Assembly (NCBI RefSeq): GCF_015207605.1
Contig: NZ_JADEWO010000043.1
Coordinates: 1 to 57,554 of the forward strand
From: Oculatella sp. LEGE 06141
Lineage (GTDB): Bacteria; Cyanobacteriota; Cyanobacteriia; Elainellales; Elainellaceae
DNA length: 57,554 nt
Direction: 5' to 3'
In this document: positions 51,695 to 57,554 of the stretch, piece after piece
Layout: each line of letters starts with the position of its first letter
How positions within the stretch are numbered: the first letter of the stretch is position 1
Notes under the pieces: generated by a model
What the model saw: only the letters and a program-made list of their open reading frames with translations
Database searches by the model: none
Told to the model about the DNA's origin: nothing
Translations under genes and position numbers: made by a program

Positions 51695-52468
51695 ATGAAA
51701 CTTAAGCTTCTCTTTGTTCTAACGCTGGCATCGGTTGGTTTAGTCACTCCAGCCCAAGCCGAAAACGTCCAACATACCCAACAGTTGATGAATTCGAGAG
51801 AGTGTCAGCGGTGTGACCTGAGGGAGGTGGGGTTGGTCTACGCCAATCTATCCGGCGCAAATTTACAAGAGGCCGATTTAAGCCTGGGGAACCTGGCTCA
51901 AATTGATTTGCGGAACGCCAACCTGCGTGGGGCTAACCTGGCAGGAGCCGTACTGTTTAGTGCTGACCTGCGCGGTGCCGATTTAACAGGAGCCGATCTG
52001 CGCGGTGCCGATTTACGGGGAGCGCAGATGGGTGGCGTCGTGCTAGAAGCGGCCAATCTGGAGGGAGCTAACTTAGTTGGTGCCTTTGATATTCCGTCCC
52101 AAATTTTGACGGCTGAAGATCTATACATGTGGGGCTTGGCCGAAGCCCAGCGAGGCAATTTTAGGGGAGCGATCGCCTATTACAACCAGTCTATTGGCCT
52201 CAAACCTGAATTTCCCCACGCTTACCTGGCTCGCGGCATTTCCCGGTTTCGCTTAAGTGATGAACCCGGCGCACTACAAGATGCTGAACGCGCAGAGCAG
52301 CTTTACCTGGCTCAACAAAACGAACAGGGTCAGTTAGCGGCTACCCGGTTTTCTGAAGGGCTACAAGCGTTGCAAGAAGCAGAAGCAAGGGGCAGTCGCG
52401 GCAGAGGCGGAAATTTCTTGAACTTCCTTGGTTCGTTGAGTACCGTTCTGTTGCGCTTCCTGTTCTAA
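51695..52468 (+). CDS. Exported pentapeptide-repeat and TPR protein
   Basis: A 257-residue protein with a signal peptide (KLKLLFVLTLASVGLVTPAQA). About residues 35-140 are pentapeptide repeats of A(D/N)LXX form (LSGANLQEADLSLGNLAQID, then LRGADLTGADLRGADLRGAQ), making a right-handed beta helix. A TPR-like pair follows (LAEAQRGNFRGAIAYYNQSI). Two cysteines (CQRCD) open the mature part. It is probably in the thylakoid lumen or periplasm; function unknown. The ATG at 51695 sits just before the signal peptide; the open frame upstream to 51605 does not code. Confidence 0.82.
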   Translation: MKLKLLFVLTLASVGLVTPAQAENVQHTQQLMNSRECQRCDLREVGLVYANLSGANLQEADLSLGNLAQIDLRNANLRGANLAGAVLFSADLRGADLTGADLRGADLRGAQMGGVVLEAANLEGANLVGAFDIPSQILTAEDLYMWGLAEAQRGNFRGAIAYYNQSIGLKPEFPHAYLARGISRFRLSDEPGALQDAERAEQLYLAQQNEQGQLAATRFSEGLQALQEAEARGSRGRGGNFLNFLGSLSTVLLRFLF

Positions 52469-52500
52469 ATTAGCTTGCAGGAGGAGCAGGGAGGGCAGCT

Positions 52501-53094
52501 TCAGCCAAACAGCACATCTGCCCGTTGCCGAATTGCAGTCAGGTTGAGGACTAATCCCTGCCCCAGCCGACGCTCAATTAAACCCACGGGCATAGCGAGA
52601 TGGGGAACGACGAGTACGGTGTAGCATAAATCGGTAATGGGCTGCTCGGACGATCGCACCGATTGAATCTGCCAACTCCCCGAAAATTCTCTAAAATCAC
52701 CCTCCACCATCCGAAAGTCAATTTGGTGGGGGAAGGTTTCAATCATATCCAACACCACACGAGCACAAAACTTCAGCTTGAGAAAAGACTGAGCCCCAAT
52801 CTGCTCCAGGCGAACACCACCCTGAGGATGATCGATGCGTCGGCTCTTCGCCAGACTGGGAATAAAATCGGCTAAATGGTCGTAATCGGTGAGAATCTGC
52901 CAAAGTTGCTCTACCGAATAAGGAACCTGAAGGTTGGCAGAGATCCGCCGCTTTCGTCCTTCTAGCTTTTCGGTACGAACATCTACCCCTTGCGCTGAGG
53001 CATTCTCAAGCGGCAACTCCATGTCTAACTCTGCTGCGCCGTTTGCAACATCAGACAGATTGGATGTGAAGTCAAACTTGTTTGCTTCTGCCAC
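52501..53094 (-). CDS. SRPBCC (polyketide cyclase / Coq10-like) protein
   Basis: A 197-residue protein with a START-type fold: ISANLQVPYSVEQLWQILTD, YDHLADFIPSLAKSR, and the C-terminal helix SVGLIERRLGQGLVLNLTAI-like. Proteins of this type bind lipids or quinones; cyanobacterial copies of this length are frequent and unnamed. AGGAGG lies before a GTG at 53094, which I take as the start; the frame is open to a TTG at 53133 without a site. Confidence 0.8.
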   Translation of the reverse strand: MAEANKFDFTSNLSDVANGAAELDMELPLENASAQGVDVRTEKLEGRKRRISANLQVPYSVEQLWQILTDYDHLADFIPSLAKSRRIDHPQGGVRLEQIGAQSFLKLKFCARVVLDMIETFPHQIDFRMVEGDFREFSGSWQIQSVRSSEQPITDLCYTVLVVPHLAMPVGLIERRLGQGLVLNLTAIRQRADVLFG

Positions 53095-53195
53095 AAACTC
53101 CTCCTCGCACAATTCGGTCAACACAACACGCAAATTCAGGATGGCAACTTCTATAGTTAACCGTGATTTAATGTTTCATTCAGGACGAAACTCTG

Positions 53196-55331
53196 TCAAG
53201 CGCTCGTAGGTATAAATCCCTCAGGGAACTGGGGTAATGTCAGTGTAAAGCACGTTTCCCATACCTCACTGCCATTAGAGGGTTGGCTCGAGGCTACGAT
53301 CGCGCCATTGAGATGTTCTGCCAATCCCTTTACCAATGCTAATCCTAAGCCCGTTCCCTGGATCGCTCGTTGGGTTACGCCACGCCCACGGCGAAACTTT
53401 TCAAAAATGTACGGCAGTTCTTCTGGTGTAATTCCAGAGCCGTTATTCGTGACTGTCATCACCACCTGGCTAACAGACTGTTCGACCTCTTGCGATATCT
53501 TCAGTTGCACCAGGCTACCAGGTGCCGCATATTTTCTAGCATTGGTTAACAGTTCTACCAAAATGCGATTCAGGCTGTCTACGTCGGTGTAAAGCGGCAG
53601 TAGACGAGTCGGTAGATCGACCTCCAGGGTTAAACCGCTGTCTGTAAAGCGCTCAGTAAAGGACTCTACCAAATCACGCACGAGAAACTTGAGATCAATT
53701 TTTTGCAACTGAACGGAACTATTGCTGGTTTCTAACCGCTGTAGTGCTAGCAGGTCGTTGATAAGACTGGTTTCCTGGAGGCACTGCTGTTCCAGGATAT
53801 CAAGATATTTCGCCTGCCGCTCGGGAGAGAGTGCCGCTTGACGCAGCATCCGAATTGCTAATGTCATGCTGGTTAGAGGAGTTAACAGTTCGTGGCTCAT
53901 GGTGCTGAGAAACTCTTCATGAATCGCATTGAGCCGCCGCAGTTGACCGATTTGTTGCCGCGTCTTTTCGTAGAGTTTTGCTTGAACATCAAGGCTGCGA
54001 CGCAGTTGAGCCGTTCGTTCATCTACTAATGCCTGCACCTGACGCAGCGTCCGGTTTTGAATAATTGCCGTACTGAGTTGAGCCGCAACCAGTTGGATAA
54101 ACGCCACCTCTTCTGCATTCCAGAACCGCGCATGGGTGTGCTGGAGCACAAGACAGCCCAAAATAGTGCCCTGATTCTCTAACGGTACCAGCAAGGTCGA
54201 TGGCATCGTTTCTGGATTAAAGATGGGAGCCACGCCAGTGTCGCTGTCTGAATCGTCTGAGCTAAGTTGAGCGAACTCATGACCAGGGGCTGGAATAGCA
54301 ATCGGTTCAATTCCGTTTGTGAAAATGGATTGACAAATTCGACAGTCAGCCAAACTAAACGACTGGCTAATCCACGTTCCTGTCTCTTCGTGAATTTCAT
54401 CCGGGTAGACCGGGCTGGCGAGCCTTACCGCAGGCCGTTCACAGGCAGATGGAAACTCGCAGACGACAATGGCGCGTCCTCCCGGAACTCGCTCGCTCGC
54501 TCGGTTTTTGTGGAGCGGATCGGTGTATTTCATCAGGAGTACAAGCCCACGGCTCACTTGCAGAGCCGACACAGATCCTTCCACGGCGAGTTGAAACACC
54601 TGGTCGAGGTTCCAGTCGTTGCGAATGGCTCGTGTGAGTTGATCCACCAGGGTTTGATACTGAATCTGCTGCTGCACCTGCTGTTCGAGCTGCGCTTGTG
54701 AGATGGCGATCGCCACTTGTTTGGAGACTGCTTTAAGTAACTGCACTTCTAACTCCGTCCAACCATCCGGGCATGAGCGTGTAAGGATGATGACTCCATT
54801 GACTTGCCCTTGAAATAAGGTTCTGGTGACCAGAACCGCTCTTGGTTGTGAACCCTGAGGCGAACCTGCCGCAGTGGACGGGCGTTCGACGACAGGAGAC
54901 CATGCCTGTAAATCTGCAATAGCGATGGGATGAGCATTCGACATCCAGTCCTGGAAGGCTGGGTGATGTAACACCTCTGAACACTGGAGCGATTCGCCAG
55001 AGATGATATCCCGAAAGCGACAGTAGGAAACAGGTACAGATTCAGGACTGAATGCTTTGATTGCAATCGTGCAGCGATCCGCATGCAATGACTGTTCAAG
55101 GGTTTCCGTCAGCCGTTTTAGAGCAAGTTGCGTGCTGTCACTCGTTAACATGATGTCAGTCAGGCGATGCTCTAAGTTGTGAATGATGGGAAGCCAACTC
55201 TGCCGAATAGGCAGTTCCTTAGAAGCGGAATGGCACGGAGACGGGGAAACCTCGTTTACCATGGCTGACACTGCCCACTTTGTTGAAGCTTCAGGCTCTA
55301 TAACTGAACTAGGACATTCCTGAAAATCCAT
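53196..55331 (-). CDS. GAF-domain sensor histidine kinase
   Basis: A 711-residue soluble histidine kinase. It has two GAF domains (about 45-200, ALKRLTETLEQSLHADRCTI; and 210-430, LVDQLTRAIRNDWNLDQVFQ). In the first, the region near CRFRD could be a ligand pocket, but no clear bilin Cys is evident. A short coiled coil leads to the H box STMSHELLTPLTSMTLAIRM, N box ILVELLTNARKYAAPG, G1 NNGSGITPEELPY and G2 GTGLGLALVKGLAEHL. No regulator is adjacent. The ATG at 55331 has GGAG nine bases before it; a TTG at 55385 would add 18 residues. Confidence 0.9.
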   Translation of the reverse strand: MDFQECPSSVIEPEASTKWAVSAMVNEVSPSPCHSASKELPIRQSWLPIIHNLEHRLTDIMLTSDSTQLALKRLTETLEQSLHADRCTIAIKAFSPESVPVSYCRFRDIISGESLQCSEVLHHPAFQDWMSNAHPIAIADLQAWSPVVERPSTAAGSPQGSQPRAVLVTRTLFQGQVNGVIILTRSCPDGWTELEVQLLKAVSKQVAIAISQAQLEQQVQQQIQYQTLVDQLTRAIRNDWNLDQVFQLAVEGSVSALQVSRGLVLLMKYTDPLHKNRASERVPGGRAIVVCEFPSACERPAVRLASPVYPDEIHEETGTWISQSFSLADCRICQSIFTNGIEPIAIPAPGHEFAQLSSDDSDSDTGVAPIFNPETMPSTLLVPLENQGTILGCLVLQHTHARFWNAEEVAFIQLVAAQLSTAIIQNRTLRQVQALVDERTAQLRRSLDVQAKLYEKTRQQIGQLRRLNAIHEEFLSTMSHELLTPLTSMTLAIRMLRQAALSPERQAKYLDILEQQCLQETSLINDLLALQRLETSNSSVQLQKIDLKFLVRDLVESFTERFTDSGLTLEVDLPTRLLPLYTDVDSLNRILVELLTNARKYAAPGSLVQLKISQEVEQSVSQVVMTVTNNGSGITPEELPYIFEKFRRGRGVTQRAIQGTGLGLALVKGLAEHLNGAIVASSQPSNGSEVWETCFTLTLPQFPEGFIPTSA

Positions 55332-55845
55332 CGTTACTGGCTCCTGTGGGGCGTTGCAAAGATGAACAGCCTTGGAAGTCTGCAAGGCTCTGTTGCAGAT
55401 CTACCCGTTAAGACCAGGCAATTACAGATGACGGAATTAAAGCAGTAGGGCAGTTGAACCAATGTGGGAACATTCACGACGAACACCGATACACAGTAGA
55501 GCTAGACCCATCAGCGCTGGGAACTTGACTTCACGTTTACTCAATCCTTTCGTCCGCAGGGTCTAAGGAACTATGATGTTTCCACCAGACTCAGGCCTAA
55601 ATTCAGGTTGTCGCCTGAAGGCACTACCGAGACGGTCAGCAGCACCATCCTTGATGTTGGTTGAATCCATTAACGAATAAACTGATCCGCTGGCTTTAAA
55701 CTACACGGTCTAGAGTGGAACGGTATCCGTGATTTCCCTGTCATTGGTTGGCGGTACCCCAGGGATATCCAGCGCTGTAGACAGTATTAATACCAAGCCT
55801 TCCTTTGTCTGAATTTAACGATCTGTTGTATCAAGCCTCGAATCT
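55332..55845. other. Intergenic region with a possible transposase tail
   Basis: About 510 bases. On the minus strand 55435-55560 reads LRTKGLSKREVKFPALMGLA and then LLCIGVRRECSHIGSTALLL before a stop, which looks like the C terminus of a transposase rather than random sequence. No start or catalytic part is seen. HIP1 is absent here. The rest shows nothing. Confidence 0.35.
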
Positions 55846-57543
55846 ATGAGTGCAGCACCTGCTTCTTTTTCGTCTTCGCATACGATTGGCACAGTGAAAG
55901 GGCCTGGAGAGAATGGCAATCAATACGTGTTCATCACTGCCGACAATCGCTACGTCAAAATTGGTGAGTTTGTTTATTACGAAGTGCAGGCGGCTGAAAA
56001 TTCGCAAGCGCCCGTTTTACAAATTCTCGGCAAAATCTCGGCGCGGTGTTTGATCGATCATTTGCCCGATCGCATCTTTGCCGATACAGAAATTAGCCCG
56101 GAGGCGATCGCAGCACTGGTGGGTTTTGCTCATCCCAACCCGGAAATTTATGAAGTGACGGTTGATGTCATCGGTCACTTTCATCCGGCGCTGGGGTTTA
56201 TGAACCCCCGGAAAGCGCCCGATCCGGGAACCAAGGTGTGCTTAGCCAGCGACCAGGGGTTGCGGCAGGTGTTGAGCAAAAAGCAGCCCAACGAAGTGGG
56301 AGCAGCCTATATTGGGTCGTTGCTGCTGCGCGATATGGATGCGGTGCCGATCGCACTGGATGTGAAAGAACTGGTCAGCACGCACATGGCCATTTTAGCC
56401 GGAACAGGGTCGGGGAAATCCTACACGGCTGGTGTGCTGGTGGAAGAACTGCTGTCGCCGCATAACCGGGCAGCGGTGCTGATTTTTGATCCCCACGGCG
56501 AGTATGGTACGCTTTCCCAGATGCGGGGACATCCTGCCTTTGCCGCTGAAGATGGCTATGCCCCCAACGTGAAAGTGTTATCGCCTGAGCATGTCAAGAT
56601 TCGGATCTCGTCGTTAGATTATTACGATATTTTGACGTTGCTGCCGGAGATGAGCGATCGCCAGCAGTCTATTCTCAACAAAGCCTTCACCATTCTCAAA
56701 AAGCATAAGTATGGGGACTACCGCTGGGGTGTGAACGATCTGATTGCTGCCGTATTTGAGGCAGATCGCACCCAGGACGAAGAGGGCAATGAAAAGGTTG
56801 GCTCGTCGGCTCCGGCAATTGAGTGGAAGTTGGAACGGTTGGCGCGATCGTCCTACTTTCACTCGTTTGACCACCTTGCCCCGCGCGACCTGTTTGAACC
56901 GGGGCAGGTGACCGTGCTGCAAATGAATGAAATTAGCCAGGAAGAACAGCAGGTGATCTGTGCAGCGGTGCTGCGGCAGGCTAATCAGGCGAGGATGAAT
57001 ACGCAAAAGGGAAATATTAACCCGGATGACGAGAATTACCTGCCCTATCCAGTCTTCATTTTGATTGAGGAAGCGCATCGCTTTGCCCCCTCTCATGAAC
57101 CGTCGCGTTGCAAAATGATTTTGCGAACGATTTTAAGTGAAGGCCGTAAATTTGGCTTGGGCGTGGGGTTGATTACTCAGCGTCCGGGCAAACTCGATTC
57201 GGATGTGCTGTCTCAGTGTATGAGCCAGTTCATTATGCGAATTGTCAACCCAGTTGACCAGGATAGCCTCAAATACGGGGTCGAAGCGGCTGGACGCGAC
57301 TTGCTCAAGGAGTTGCCTGCACTTACCAAAGGGCAGGTGATTATTTCCGGATCGTGCGTCAACACACCCGTACTGTGTCAGGTGCGGAAACGGATTACAG
57401 ACCACGGTGGCGAGACTTTGAATGCACCAGAAATGTGGCAGCAGCATTTTCAAGCCCATCAGGTGCGCTCCCGCGAGATCGAACAAGCACCTGTGGTGGG
57501 GCGATCGCGAGCCAAAACTTTTCGGGGAGTGAGTATTGAGTAG
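55846..57543 (+). CDS. HerA-like ATPase (DUF87)
   Basis: A 565-residue hexameric ATPase of the HerA/FtsK superfamily. The N-terminal beta-barrel HAS domain covers about 1-110 (KIGEFVYYEVQAAENSQAPV), Walker A is AGTGSGKSYTAGVLVEEL near 185, Walker B region VLIFDPHGEYG and FILIEEAHRFAP, and the arginine and sensor parts follow (EGRKFGLGVGLITQRPGKL, SQCMSQFIMRIVN). HerA pumps DNA in end resection with NurA in archaea; in bacteria it also appears in defence with Sir2 or DUF4297 partners. No such partner is seen up to the window end, 11 bases further. Confidence 0.92.
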   Translation: MSAAPASFSSSHTIGTVKGPGENGNQYVFITADNRYVKIGEFVYYEVQAAENSQAPVLQILGKISARCLIDHLPDRIFADTEISPEAIAALVGFAHPNPEIYEVTVDVIGHFHPALGFMNPRKAPDPGTKVCLASDQGLRQVLSKKQPNEVGAAYIGSLLLRDMDAVPIALDVKELVSTHMAILAGTGSGKSYTAGVLVEELLSPHNRAAVLIFDPHGEYGTLSQMRGHPAFAAEDGYAPNVKVLSPEHVKIRISSLDYYDILTLLPEMSDRQQSILNKAFTILKKHKYGDYRWGVNDLIAAVFEADRTQDEEGNEKVGSSAPAIEWKLERLARSSYFHSFDHLAPRDLFEPGQVTVLQMNEISQEEQQVICAAVLRQANQARMNTQKGNINPDDENYLPYPVFILIEEAHRFAPSHEPSRCKMILRTILSEGRKFGLGVGLITQRPGKLDSDVLSQCMSQFIMRIVNPVDQDSLKYGVEAAGRDLLKELPALTKGQVIISGSCVNTPVLCQVRKRITDHGGETLNAPEMWQQHFQAHQVRSREIEQAPVVGRSRAKTFRGVSIE

Positions 57544-57554
57544 GGGGTATGGGG

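Overview
The window comes from a cyanobacterium. It holds two psbA (photosystem II D1) genes, the circadian kinase sasA, a cyanobacterial-type gshA and very many HIP1 palindromes (GCGATCGC) both in genes and between them. Gene content and the load of IS remnants suit a filamentous non-heterocystous lineage such as Leptolyngbya or Oscillatoria relatives, but this is inference; no rRNA is present to settle it.

Layout. 1-14.6 kb: start of a standard psbA, a NarL/LuxR-type response regulator, a 35-residue membrane ORF, a PHP phosphoesterase, ispF, a DUF421 membrane protein, a three-gene phosphonate/phosphite/selenate-type ABC transporter with a fused double permease, an MFS carrier, an exported intradiol dioxygenase, a small exported repeat protein, two overlapping radical SAM genes, a Nudix-like protein and a second psbA that encodes the low-oxygen D1' form. 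15-17.6 kb: a type II restriction-modification pair on DNA free of HIP1. 17.6-18.4 kb: fused IS remnants. 18.4-20.1 kb: an ArsR regulator and a nitronate monooxygenase. 20.1-22.5 kb: a CRISPR array without cas genes and repeat-rich DNA. 22.5-28.9 kb: an RNA-repair locus (Ro60-like Rsr, two tRNA-like Y RNAs, RtcB ligase) divergent from a NACHT-HEAT ATPase. 29-36.3 kb: a minisatellite, a 1964-residue Ser/Thr kinase-AAA-GAF-PAS-histidine kinase and an IS1634-like remnant. 36.4-57.5 kb: mostly housekeeping genes (tRNA-Met, LysM/M23 peptidase, trmL, gshA, HAD, MIF, flavin reductase, GIY-YIG, Bax1-like DUF790, GT4, Usp, sasA, pentapeptide protein, SRPBCC, GAF histidine kinase, HerA-like ATPase).

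Two systems stand out. First, at 22.5-25.9 kb the order on the minus strand is rtcB, two tandem tRNA-like RNAs of about 125 nt, then rsr. Both RNAs have an intact acceptor, D arm and T arm, but 74 nt replace the anticodon and variable region. This is the form expected of bacterial YrlA-type Y RNAs, which elsewhere lie between rsr and rtcB. The promoters in front of rtcB and of the RNA pair share a set of boxes with the same spacing over about 110 bp, which suggests a common activator. Cyanobacteria lack the sigma-54 used with RtcR in enterobacteria, so the control is probably different.

Second, an 18-bp near-palindrome close to AATAACTAT-ATAGTTATT lies in front of three transcription units: the D1' psbA gene (between its -35 and -10), the arsR gene and the nitronate monooxygenase gene. 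This suggests that the cysteine-bearing ArsR protein controls the low-oxygen D1 form as well as its own operon.
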